Of a stretch of DNA of 64,000 bases, positions 18,710 through 26,412 are shown one piece after another. The stretch's first letter is position 1; every line of letters starts with the position of its first letter. The DNA is from Lentilactobacillus parabuchneri DSM 5707 = NBRC 107865 (GTDB lineage: Bacteria > Bacillota > Bacilli > Lactobacillales > Lactobacillaceae). The translations under genes and the position numbers were made by a program. The notes beneath the pieces were generated by a model. The model was not told the DNA's origin, did not search any database, and was given only the letters and a program-made list of their open reading frames with translations. The stretch is from assembly GCF_001435315.1 (NCBI RefSeq), contig NZ_AZGK01000001.1:438491-502490 (forward strand), written 5' to 3'.

Positions 18710-18746
18710 CCCCATTTAAGAAACAGACACCCAGTAGGCGCCTTTT

Positions 18747-19184
18747 TCATTCTGATTGGCTGTCCTCCATTTGTTTGACCATATCTTTTAAATCTAACAA
18801 CTTATTTCTCAGCGCGATCTCTGCCCGTTCGTTGGTATCAGGCTGATTATAATATTGATCAAAATTGAGATTTTCTACAAAAATCCCCTTTTCAGCGGCA
18901 TCACTCATAAATTCTTTAACTTCTTTGACTAAATCATGATTCATATAAGGATGTGCTTGTATAAACTGCATGATCGGATTCCCCTCAACCCTTAGCAGTT
19001 CATCAAGTGTTCGACCAGGAGTCATACCAACCCCCATGGCGATTGCTTGAACTACTTTAACGGTCATCTTATTAACTGGGCGCTGGTTAGCATCAGCCAA
19101 TGTTGTTTCGCTGATACCACTAATTTTAGCAATGTCATAACGGGTGAGATCCGAATACTTTAGAAAGTCATCAATTGTGTGCAT
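18747..19184 (-). CDS. XRE-like helix-turn-helix DNA-binding protein
   Basis: A 145-residue protein with an N-terminal helix-turn-helix (YDIAKISGISETTLADANQR) and a C-terminal helical, charged domain ending KDMVKQMEDSQSE. The ATG is preceded by GGAGG. The fold suggests a cytoplasmic transcription regulator; target and ligand are unknown. No phage genes are nearby, so it is not evidently a prophage repressor. A stretch of more than 100 bp of AT-rich DNA upstream probably holds its own promoter. Confidence 0.65.
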   Translation of the reverse strand: MHTIDDFLKYSDLTRYDIAKISGISETTLADANQRPVNKMTVKVVQAIAMGVGMTPGRTLDELLRVEGNPIMQFIQAHPYMNHDLVKEVKEFMSDAAEKGIFVENLNFDQYYNQPDTNERAEIALRNKLLDLKDMVKQMEDSQSE

Positions 19185-19316
19185 TGTTTTTCCTCCATGA
19201 ATTTACTGTTAAATAATAACGAAGTTAACGGTGTGTCGCAACTTTATGTTTTAAAATACTACTACGTTACAGCGAAGTATGCAATATAAAACATCGGTTT
19301 TTTAAAAAACAAAAAA

Positions 19317-19352
19317 TGCCTCCAATCTCTCATCTAAAGAGATTGGAGGCAT
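19317..19352 (-). terminator. Terminator downstream of tRNA-Leu
   Basis: A 14-bp inverted repeat (TGCCTCCAATCTCT and complement) has a T-rich run on its minus-strand exit side. It lies 42 bp beyond the 3' end of the tRNA. Confidence 0.85.
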
Positions 19353-19393
19353 CACATTAACAAATATGCGGAATCAATGATTTACCGCGATTA

Positions 19394-19477
19394 TGCCCTC
19401 GGCAGGATTCGAACCTGTACTTGATTGCTCAAACAGCGACCTGAACGCTGCGCGTCTGCCAGTTCCGCCACGAGGGC
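19394..19477 (-). tRNA. tRNA-Leu (anticodon CAG)
   Basis: An 84-nt class II tRNA. The acceptor is GCCCTCG/CGAGGGC with discriminator A. The anticodon stem CAGCG/CGCTG encloses TTCAGGT, giving anticodon CAG. It has a long variable arm and T-arm sequence GGTTCGAATCC. No CCA is encoded. It is a single tRNA on the minus strand. Confidence 0.94.
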
Positions 19478-19498
19478 AACAACATGTTTTATTTTACA

Positions 19499-20197
19499 CT
19501 AAAAATAGTAACTTGAAAAGAAGTTTTGTCGTTTTGATTTAAAAACGAGGTGACGACTGGAACTTGGATCGTTTTTCATCATTAAATAACCGATCAAAGC
19601 CATCAAGAATGCACCGGCCAAATCAGCGATCAAATCAGTCATCGTGTCCATTAAGGCTGCTCGGCCAACTAACATTCGGCCCGCTTCTTCATACCGCTGC
19701 AAATTTAGTCCACCAAGACCATCGGCGGTAAACTCATACATTTCCCAAAAAACGCCACAAGTGCTGCCAAAGGTAAAGGCAAACAGGCTCATCAAAAACG
19801 GCTTGTTACGTGCGTTATCACGTGCACTGAGTAGTCCTTGAAAAATTGAAAAACCCAATCCGGCAAGCATCATTGCTGAAAGAACGTGTTCATACTTATC
19901 CCAGAATGGAACACTATAGAACTGAAGTCCAGACCCCAAGAAAATTGACATAAATAAGAAAATATAGAAGAAAATTAATTCGATTTGTGGGAAATAAAAA
20001 TAACCGATTTTTTCGATCACAAATGGTAAACAAGCAATGATGATGCCAACAAACACTTCTATCAATAATAGTAACTGACTATGAAACTTCGGCTGACCCT
20101 TCATATACCAGTAGCCGTAGTAGCCAATGTAGCCAACCATCGCTATCACAGTGATAAAAAATAACCATGTGCTAAATCTAATCTTCCCGATTTTCAT
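19499..20197 (-). CDS. DUF2238 (YjdF-like) membrane protein
   Basis: A 232-residue protein with about six membrane segments. It carries signatures typical of the DUF2238/YjdF family: DKYEHVLSAMM, WEMYEFTADGLGGLNLQ and LMDTMTDLIADLAGAF, all with conserved acidic residues inside or next to membrane helices. The function is unknown. The ATG at 20195-20197 follows AGGGGA; the upstream TTG is too close to it. The gene is divergent from the MarR/OhrR-like regulator, so that regulator could control it. Confidence 0.75.
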   Translation of the reverse strand: MKIGKIRFSTWLFFITVIAMVGYIGYYGYWYMKGQPKFHSQLLLLIEVFVGIIIACLPFVIEKIGYFYFPQIELIFFYIFLFMSIFLGSGLQFYSVPFWDKYEHVLSAMMLAGLGFSIFQGLLSARDNARNKPFLMSLFAFTFGSTCGVFWEMYEFTADGLGGLNLQRYEEAGRMLVGRAALMDTMTDLIADLAGAFLMALIGYLMMKNDPSSSRHLVFKSKRQNFFSSYYF

Positions 20198-20380
20198 ATG
20201 TAACAATCCCCTTTTTTGACAATCTAATTGCTCACAATTAAATTGTTCCGATATGTTAAGCCTTGCTTTTAAATCTCAATCCATTACAATAATAACATAA
20301 ACTATAACATGTTAATCGACTAAGCCATCGTCTGCGGATAATTAAATCTTGTCTCGCTTTCAATTCATAGGAGTAAGAAT

Positions 20381-20830
20381 ATGCAAAAAATACAACCGAT
20401 CCATTTAGATGAGCAACTCTGTTTTCAAGTTTACTCAACCAACAAGAAATTCAATCATTTTTATCAAGAAGCCTTGAGACCATTTGACTTAACCTACCCA
20501 CAGTATATTGCGATGTTAACATTATGGCAATACGCGCCGCTCTCTGTTAAACAATTAGGTGAATATCTCCACTTGGACAGTGGCACATTGACGCCACTTT
20601 TAAAGCGACTGGAAAGCCACGGTTGGATCACGAGAAGCAGAAGCGAAGCCGATGAACGCACCGTCATTATTAATTTGACAGATGATGCAACCCACAATAA
20701 GCGAGAAGTTTTCAAACGGGTTAACAGCTGCTTTGAAGTCTTAGGGCTGACTGAAGAAGAAAAAGATGCCTGCTCACAAACGATGCAGACAATCGAAGAG
20801 AAGTTGGATCAGTACAATCATGAGGTTTAA
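20381..20830 (+). CDS. MarR-family regulator of the OhrR type
   Basis: A 149-residue winged-helix protein. The N-terminal LDEQLCFQVY contains Cys14 in the context of the peroxide-sensing cysteine of OhrR. The DNA-recognition region is LGEYLHLDSGTLTPLLKRL and the wing carries RSEADERT. OhrR repressors release DNA when the cysteine is oxidised by organic hydroperoxide and usually control the adjacent ohr gene. No ohr gene is present in this window. The divergent DUF2238 gene is the nearest candidate target. A TAACATGTTA palindrome at 20305-20314 could be an operator. Confidence 0.8.
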   Translation: MQKIQPIHLDEQLCFQVYSTNKKFNHFYQEALRPFDLTYPQYIAMLTLWQYAPLSVKQLGEYLHLDSGTLTPLLKRLESHGWITRSRSEADERTVIINLTDDATHNKREVFKRVNSCFEVLGLTEEEKDACSQTMQTIEEKLDQYNHEV

Positions 20831-20911
20831 TTAATCAACAAAGGGGTTGGGACAAAGCTAAAGGTCTTGTCCTAAATTCTTTCCGGCAATTCCATATTAC
20901 CTAGCAAAAAT

Positions 20912-21058
20912 GTGGGACAACGGCCGGCTGAAAGCCTACCTAGCCTACTTGGCAATCGACCGATCCCGAACATTTAAGCCCAGCAATCAATCATTCCAAA
21001 ACCAGGAATAATCGATTGCTGGGCTTAAATTGTGGGGTCAAAACGCCGGTTGTCCCAC
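20912..21058. repeat. Nested palindromic intergenic repeat, copy 1
   Basis: An inner hairpin at 20972-21030 (arms ATTTAAGCCCAGCAATC and complement) lies inside an outer inverted repeat: GTGGGACAAC... at 20912-20928 and ...GTTGTCCCAC at 21045-21058. The core matches copies at 22812-22925 and 36184-36275, here in reverse orientation. It sits between convergent genes (the OhrR-like gene and the serine hydrolase gene) and may also act as a terminator. Confidence 0.8.
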
Positions 21059-21062
21059 TCTT

Positions 21063-21821
21063 TTATCCTTGATTTTCCAACCAGTCAGCAATTACTTGTC
21101 CGACCTGGTTAAATTTATAAAGTGTTTGCATTCGATTCAGTGACCCGGACGTCAAAAGTGCGACGTAAACCGAGTGATTGCTATATACAAATTTAGCAAC
21201 GTCATGATCGACTAAATTGCCTTCACCAGTCTTATTGTATACTGCAATATATACTCCGGATTCATCGAAATTAGCGGGTAACTTGCCACGGAACTGTTGA
21301 TTTTTAAACCAGTTGGCAACTGGCTGGCCATGGTCCAAGGCCATTTTCAATAATCGGATACTATCGCTTGCGCTGGTGTAATTATCAAGTCCCATTGCAA
21401 GTGCGTGACCATCCATCAAATAACGTTGCAGCAGAGTCTCTTTGAAACCTTGTTTCTTCAGGTACTGTTGGATGTTATCCATACCAACCTGTGAAATGAC
21501 AAAATTGCTGGCAGCATTATCCGATACACTAATCATCAAGGCCAGCAAATCTTTAAGCCGCCACTTGGTCTGAGACAGTAACTGCAGAACGCCAGCACCA
21601 CCAACAAACTTATCTGGATCAACGGTCACTTCCTGCTCCAGATCAAGCTGTTGGTCCAGTACGGCATTTAACACGCCGAGCTTAATTAACGAAGCCGATG
21701 GAAATTGATCGTCAGCGTTATGGGCCACCAATGTTTGATCCCCGGATTGGACCAAGAGTCCGTAGCTAAAGTCACTGCCCGTCAATATTTGTTCAATTTG
21801 ATTTTGAAGATTGTCACTCAT
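21063..21821 (-). CDS. Cytosolic SxxK serine hydrolase (class A beta-lactamase fold)
   Basis: A 252-residue protein with the penicillin-recognising fold motifs: Ser44-x-x-Lys47 (SLIK), SDN at about 100-102 and KTG at about 197-199. It has no signal peptide or membrane anchor, so it should act in the cytoplasm. The omega-loop glutamate that deacylates true class A beta-lactamases is not evident; the region reads RYLMDGHALAMG. It is therefore more likely a peptidase or amide hydrolase than a resistance enzyme. The ATG overlaps the TGA of the NlpC/P60 gene (ATGA), with AGGAG 9 nt upstream. That coupling suggests a role in muropeptide breakdown. Confidence 0.75.
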   Translation of the reverse strand: MSDNLQNQIEQILTGSDFSYGLLVQSGDQTLVAHNADDQFPSASLIKLGVLNAVLDQQLDLEQEVTVDPDKFVGGAGVLQLLSQTKWRLKDLLALMISVSDNAASNFVISQVGMDNIQQYLKKQGFKETLLQRYLMDGHALAMGLDNYTSASDSIRLLKMALDHGQPVANWFKNQQFRGKLPANFDESGVYIAVYNKTGEGNLVDHDVAKFVYSNHSVYVALLTSGSLNRMQTLYKFNQVGQVIADWLENQG

Positions 21822-22708
21822 CGCCAATATCTCCTAAATCCAGCAAACTCGGAAGCAAACTTCATTTCAGTCAATTCAGCGATATCGACTTTGGCCCCTG
21901 GCGTTCGAGATTCAATCATTTGACCATTGCCAATGTACATCCCAACGTGGTGGACATACCCGGTACCGTGATCATAAGCAAAGAAGACCAGGTCTCCAGG
22001 CAGGATTTCTTCAGGTGCAAGCGGCAAGCCATTTTCCTGCTGATCATCCGCATCCCGTGGAATATCAAATCCAAGTACCCGGTGCAAAGTGTAGGCAAAT
22101 CCCGAGCAGTCAAATCCATAGGAGCTGGTACCGCCCCACAGATAACGCTCGCCCAAAAATTGACGGGCCATTTCAACCATGGTTTCGCCAGCATTGGTAC
22201 CCGCAAACGGCAGAATGGCAGCTGATTGATCAATATACCCCTTCCCTAAAGGTGTCACAACTTCAATCATGTCACCCTCAGTTCCGGTTTGTGGCAAAAC
22301 CGTTCCCAAACTCATCTCAAGAACCGGCTGCTTATTTTCATCATACAAGTTAGCGGTTCGAACGGCAATTCGGACAATTGAAGTGACCGGTGGGTAAGTA
22401 ATTGCGCTCTCACTTAAGAGTTTAACCGGTACCCAACCAGGATATCCTCTCGAGTCAGAATCGTCGCGTTGACTTGCAACGTAGACTTTTGCCCAGTCGC
22501 CTTCGATATGATCAATAATCACTTCATCGTTGAATAAAGCTTGAGTTTCAAGCAAATCATCCTCCGACAAATCAACGGATTGCTGATCGCTCATTTGTTC
22601 CACCCAGGTTTTGACATCCCCATTTAAGGCAGGCTCGTCAACCTTTCTGGGTGACTCTTTAGATTTCCAGATAGTTGCGACCGGAACTTTGACACGTCTT
22701 GTTTCCAT
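21818..22708 (-). CDS. Cytosolic NlpC/P60 (C40) peptidase with SH3-like domains, YkfC-like
   Basis: A 296-residue protein with two SH3-like regions in the first 160 residues and a C-terminal NlpC/P60 domain. The catalytic Cys201 is in GFDCSGF and the His253/His254 pair in YVHHVGMY. Around the third triad position the sequence reads MIESRTPG, where many relatives have His. There is no signal peptide. That is the plan of YkfC, which cleaves gamma-D-Glu to diamino-acid bonds in imported murein peptides. The start has GGAGG upstream. It precedes and overlaps the SxxK hydrolase and lies near a dipeptide epimerase, which strongly supports a murein-peptide recycling role. Confidence 0.85.
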   Translation of the reverse strand: METRRVKVPVATIWKSKESPRKVDEPALNGDVKTWVEQMSDQQSVDLSEDDLLETQALFNDEVIIDHIEGDWAKVYVASQRDDSDSRGYPGWVPVKLLSESAITYPPVTSIVRIAVRTANLYDENKQPVLEMSLGTVLPQTGTEGDMIEVVTPLGKGYIDQSAAILPFAGTNAGETMVEMARQFLGERYLWGGTSSYGFDCSGFAYTLHRVLGFDIPRDADDQQENGLPLAPEEILPGDLVFFAYDHGTGYVHHVGMYIGNGQMIESRTPGAKVDIAELTEMKFASEFAGFRRYWR

Positions 22709-22811
22709 CTGGGCACCTCCATTCGTTTTTTTATCGTAACACTAACTATAAGTATACATATATTATAACCCTTTCGCTAGAGAAGACGTCGTTTCAGACA
22801 AAAATAGAAGA

Positions 22812-22925
22812 GCGTGGGAAAAAGGCGTTTTGAACCTAGAATTTAAGCCCGGCAATCGATTATTCCTTGGCTTGGAATGATTGATTGCCGGGCTTAAACG
22901 GCTGGATTCAGCTTTTTTCGCACGC
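22812..22925. repeat. Nested palindromic intergenic repeat, copy 2
   Basis: The inner hairpin 22841-22898 (ATTTAAGCCCGGCAATC and complement) is flanked by GGCGTTTTGA on the left. The outer arms are GCGTGGGAAAAAGG (22812-22825) and CTTTTTTCGCACGC (22912-22925). It lies in the 292-bp gap between the epimerase and NlpC/P60 genes, both read leftward, and so separates two possible transcripts. Confidence 0.8.
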
Positions 22926-22952
22926 TTCAACTAAGGTACATCGAATCACCAG

Positions 22953-22992
22953 AAAAGGGCTGAGTCAAAAATTCATACTTTCGACCAGCCCC
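22953..22992 (-). terminator. Terminator after the epimerase gene
   Basis: The imperfect hairpin GGGCTGGTC ... GACTCAGCCC is followed by TTTT on the minus strand, just past the epimerase stop. Confidence 0.65.
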
Positions 22993-22999
22993 TATCCGA

Positions 23000-24076
23000 T
23001 TATTTTTTAAATCCCAATCCTGGTACATTAGGCAAGGTAATTTCATTTTTTTGATAACTGATCCCACCAGATACCGGATTGCTTGTAAACATCATCGATG
23101 CATCAAGGTCGACATATTGAATGTTGCGCTTCGCGGCAGCAAGGTGCGCCGCTGCTGTAACGGAAACCGACGATTCAATCATGCTGCCGACCATGCAGGA
23201 AATCCCTGCTGCTTCCGCTAAGGTGTTGATTTTCAGCGCATTATCGATACCGCCGGCCTTCATCAGCTTCAGGTTGATAATATCACAGCCATGCATCGCG
23301 ATGATTCGAGCAGCGTCTTCAACAGAGAAAATACTTTCGTCTGCCATGATCATCGTCGAAGTATTGGCAGTTACATGCGCCATCCCTTCGAAATCAGCCG
23401 CTAAAACCGGCTGTTCAACCAATTGAATATCCAATCCCAAATCTGCCATCCGATTGATGACGGCAACGGCCTGCTTGGGGTGCCATCCCTGGTTAGCATC
23501 AAGTCGCAGATGAATTGCTGGGCCAACGGCTTTTCGGATTGCGACAATTTTTTGAAGATCGTTTTCTTCGGAGTCATCCCCCACTTTAATTTTCAAAGTA
23601 TCGAATCCCTTTGAAATCAAATCATTTGCCTGGTCGATCATATCCGCAATTGTGCCAACACTGACCGTATAGTCGGTCTGGATCCGATCACGGTGACCCC
23701 CAAGTAGTTGATATAACGGCACACCATACAATTGCGCCAACAGATCATTGACCGCGATATTCAGGGCAGCTTTGGGGCTCGAATTATGAACCATCGACTG
23801 ATCAATCGTTGCTTTAATATCGTCTGGATTTGCCAGTGATTTACCGATAATCTTGGGCCCAATCACGTTCTTGACGGCGTCTTGGATGCTGGCGAGTGTA
23901 TCTCCGGTAATCACAGGTGTCGGCGCCGCCTCACCATACCCAATTCGACCATCATCAGTCGCCACTTTGACAATCAACGTTTGGGCAGTCGTCACGGTTC
24001 TTAAAGCGGTCTTAAACGGCCGTTTCAACGGCACGGCTGCCGATTGGATGTCAATTTGTTTAATGATTGGTTGCAC
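23000..24076 (-). CDS. Dipeptide epimerase (L-Ala-D/L-Glu epimerase type, enolase superfamily)
   Basis: A 358-residue enolase-superfamily enzyme. The N-terminal capping domain contains GYGEAAPTPVITG. The barrel carries the KxK base (LKIKVG), metal ligands in LRLDANQGW, VEQPV and MADES, and the second lysine in INLKLMKAGG. This residue pattern is that of Ala-Glu epimerases, which convert murein-derived L-Ala-D-Glu to L-Ala-L-Glu for ordinary peptidases. The GTG start has AGGAG upstream. It lies 25 bp after the peptide-binding lipoprotein gene and precedes the NlpC/P60 gene, the same functional set as the Bacillus ykf genes. Other dipeptide specificities are possible. Confidence 0.85.
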   Translation of the reverse strand: MQPIIKQIDIQSAAVPLKRPFKTALRTVTTAQTLIVKVATDDGRIGYGEAAPTPVITGDTLASIQDAVKNVIGPKIIGKSLANPDDIKATIDQSMVHNSSPKAALNIAVNDLLAQLYGVPLYQLLGGHRDRIQTDYTVSVGTIADMIDQANDLISKGFDTLKIKVGDDSEENDLQKIVAIRKAVGPAIHLRLDANQGWHPKQAVAVINRMADLGLDIQLVEQPVLAADFEGMAHVTANTSTMIMADESIFSVEDAARIIAMHGCDIINLKLMKAGGIDNALKINTLAEAAGISCMVGSMIESSVSVTAAAHLAAAKRNIQYVDLDASMMFTSNPVSGGISYQKNEITLPNVPGLGFKK

Positions 24077-24101
24077 GAACAGTCACTCCTACTTTTCAAA
24101 A

Positions 24102-25721
24102 TTATTTAACATAAGCGTCTTTAAAGTTGTAGTTGGCGCCGGCAGTGTTATAAATAACACCCTTAACTTTAGAATTAACCATCCATTTTTCACCTGATTG
24201 ATAAAGTGGAATGATTGCCTGGTCCTTTAATGCCAAGTTCTGCGCTTTGACCATGTCATCCCAACGGGCATTGGCATTGCTGCCATCATCGGCATTACTT
24301 GCTTTAATCAGCTTATCGTATTCGCTGTTCTTCCAACCGGAAATGTTGCTTGGGTTGTTTGAAGTCAAGATGTTCAGGAATGTAATTGGATCCGAGAAGT
24401 CAGCGAACCAGTTGGCAACCGTTACGGTAAACTGACCACTGGCTTGACGTGACAAGATTGAACGACCCGGAATGTTGTTGAGTGTGACTTTTAATCCAGG
24501 CAATTTTTGTAAAGCACTTTGCAGATACTCGCTTAATTGTTTTTGGTCACTACCATCTGAGTTCAACAGGGTAAAGTGAAGTGAGGTCAACCCTTCTTCT
24601 TGTAAGCCCTGCTTGAACAATTGTTTAGCTTCAGTTGGATTGTAGTTCATTGATGCAGGTGCCGTCGTATCCTTGGTAAAATCAGTGCCATTCTTAGGAG
24701 AAACAGCAAGTCCTTCAGATACAAAGCTTCGGTTATCAATGGCACCGCCACCCATAACCTTGTTGGCTAATGTCTTGCGGTTGATGATCATCGACATTGC
24801 CTGACGAATCTTCAAATTCTTGAAAACTTTCTTCTTCTGGTTAAAGGCAATGTAGTAATTCGACGATTGCTTTCGAGAAATCATGTCCTTCTTGTTACCC
24901 ATTTGCTTTGCTTGTGTAGCAGATAATTGCGACATATCAAGCTTGCCTTGATTGTACAGGTTCAAAGAGGTTGATGTGTCTGGTTGAACACTAAATTTAA
25001 CGGAGTCTAACTTAACAGCCTTTTTATCCCAGTAATGGGTATTTTTCTTCAATGTCCATTTGTTGTTAGTCCCAGTCCAGCCAGTCAAAGTAAACGGTCC
25101 GTTATATACTTGGGTTTTGGCTGAAGTTCCATAGTCATTGCCATACTTGGTGACGGTTTTGGAGTCCTGTGGGAAGAATACCGGGAAGCCCATCAGCAAG
25201 TTAAAGTATGGAATCCGCTGTTCAAGATTAACGGTTAATTTATAATTACCGTCAGCTTTAATTCCCAAGGAGTTCACAGTTGCCTTTTTATTTTGAATCT
25301 TATCGGCATTCTTAATTCCTGAGAACAGATACCCATATTGTGAGGCAGTCTTCGGATTCAACGTTCTGCGCCAAGAATAAACAAAGTCTTGGGCGGTCAC
25401 TGGATCACCATTGCTCCATTTAGCGCCCTTACGCAGATTATATGTGTAGGTCTTACCATCTTTAGAAACTGTCCAAGATTTGGCAATTCCCGGGGTCACC
25501 TTACTATCCTTACCCAACCGGACTAAGCCTTCGTCAACGTTGTTTAATACGTTGAAAGTGCCAACAGCAGTGGTCTTTGAAGGATCAACAGTTGTCAATT
25601 CAGAATCGGTTGACGTGGTGATTGTCTTCTTTGCCTGACCCGATTTGTTTCCACAACCGGCCAAAATCAATGCGATACTGGCCACACCTGCAAGTGCGGC
25701 AACACTACGAGATAAATGCAT
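24102..25721 (-). CDS. Oligopeptide ABC transporter substrate-binding lipoprotein (OppA family)
   Basis: A 539-residue SBP_bac_5 family protein. The signal sequence ends in the lipobox LILAGCGN, so Cys is lipidated and the protein sits on the outer membrane face. It contains the family segments GAKWSNGDPVTAQDFVYSWRR and RQAMSMIINRKTLANKV. The ATG at 25719-25721 has GAGGAG 8 nt upstream. No permease or ATPase gene is adjacent, so it must share a transporter encoded elsewhere. Being directly ahead of the dipeptide epimerase, it may bind murein peptides, as MppA or DppE do. That ligand is inferred. Confidence 0.9.
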   Translation of the reverse strand: MHLSRSVAALAGVASIALILAGCGNKSGQAKKTITTSTDSELTTVDPSKTTAVGTFNVLNNVDEGLVRLGKDSKVTPGIAKSWTVSKDGKTYTYNLRKGAKWSNGDPVTAQDFVYSWRRTLNPKTASQYGYLFSGIKNADKIQNKKATVNSLGIKADGNYKLTVNLEQRIPYFNLLMGFPVFFPQDSKTVTKYGNDYGTSAKTQVYNGPFTLTGWTGTNNKWTLKKNTHYWDKKAVKLDSVKFSVQPDTSTSLNLYNQGKLDMSQLSATQAKQMGNKKDMISRKQSSNYYIAFNQKKKVFKNLKIRQAMSMIINRKTLANKVMGGGAIDNRSFVSEGLAVSPKNGTDFTKDTTAPASMNYNPTEAKQLFKQGLQEEGLTSLHFTLLNSDGSDQKQLSEYLQSALQKLPGLKVTLNNIPGRSILSRQASGQFTVTVANWFADFSDPITFLNILTSNNPSNISGWKNSEYDKLIKASNADDGSNANARWDDMVKAQNLALKDQAIIPLYQSGEKWMVNSKVKGVIYNTAGANYNFKDAYVK

Positions 25722-25791
25722 ATAAATCACTCCTCAATGATATGTAAGATTAGAAAAAACTCATCTTGGTTCTAATTTAGCATAAATATGT

Positions 25792-25834
25792 AAAAAAAAC
25801 AGGCTTTTTCTAATATTGATTCCAGAAAGCCTGT
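25792..25834 (-). terminator. Terminator after the C39-like peptidase gene
   Basis: The hairpin ACAGGCTTTCTGG ... AAAAAGCCTGT is followed by a run of eight T on the minus strand. It separates the protease operon upstream from the OppA gene. Confidence 0.88.
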
Positions 25835-25860
25835 CCTCGTATGCGATTTTAAATGTGATT

Positions 25861-26412
25861 TTACTGAAAAACGGCAATCGCCATCCGGCGGGCAAGGTAG
25901 ATGCGTTCAAATTTGTCGGAAGATAACCAGTAGGTTCCGTCAATCGGGTCACTGACGTGAACTTGACCGTCAGCAATGCCATCCAATAAGACTGCATGGT
26001 TATTTACCGGAACCCGCCCAAATGGGTAATCTTCCCACTGCGGTTCTTCAAAATGAACGGTCACAAAGGTCACTACCGGATTGCCCCGGCCAACGGCGTC
26101 ATACAACCAGCTGGGATTTGCGCCAGACAAATTTTGTAAACGTCCGTAACGACTGCCCCACCGCATCAATGGCCGGACAAATATCGCTTCAAAGTCACCC
26201 GGCTGATTCTTGAATGGAGAGCCGCCGAAGCCTTCATAGGGATTTGCATTTGAACTAATCGGCATATCCAGTAGGAACTGGCCATAACTCATATTTAATG
26301 CATGGTGCTGGTAATGGAGACCTTCTAGTAAGCTGGCTGCCTCACAACCATTATTAGCGCCCCAAGAAAGTTGTTGAATATTTTCGGCACCGAGTAAAAT
26401 TTTCCGACTCAT
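25861..26412 (-). CDS. C39-like cysteine peptidase (peptidase_C39_2 type), cytosolic
   Basis: A 183-residue papain-fold protein. Cys23 is in NGCEAASLL, His139 in VNNHAVLLDG and Asp155 in HVSDPIDG, together a complete C39-like triad. There is no signal peptide or membrane anchor. Its ATG overlaps the stop of the P1 peptidase gene by 4 bp, so the two are coupled. Proteins with this domain are common and mostly uncharacterised in lactobacilli. Unlike C39 bacteriocin processors, it is not fused to an ABC transporter. The role is unknown; the partner genes suggest peptide degradation. Confidence 0.75.
   Translation of the reverse strand: MSRKILLGAENIQQLSWGANNGCEAASLLEGLHYQHHALNMSYGQFLLDMPISSNANPYEGFGGSPFKNQPGDFEAIFVRPLMRWGSRYGRLQNLSGANPSWLYDAVGRGNPVVTFVTVHFEEPQWEDYPFGRVPVNNHAVLLDGIADGQVHVSDPIDGTYWLSSDKFERIYLARRMAIAVFQ

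Noticed and set aside
21063-21821. Beta-lactam resistance gene
   Set aside because: The class A motifs are present, but there is no signal peptide and no evident omega-loop glutamate, and the context is murein-peptide recycling.
25861-26412. Bacteriocin leader-processing C39 peptidase
   Set aside because: There is no ABC transporter fusion, no double-glycine precursor nearby, and the gene is coupled to a P1 aminopeptidase.
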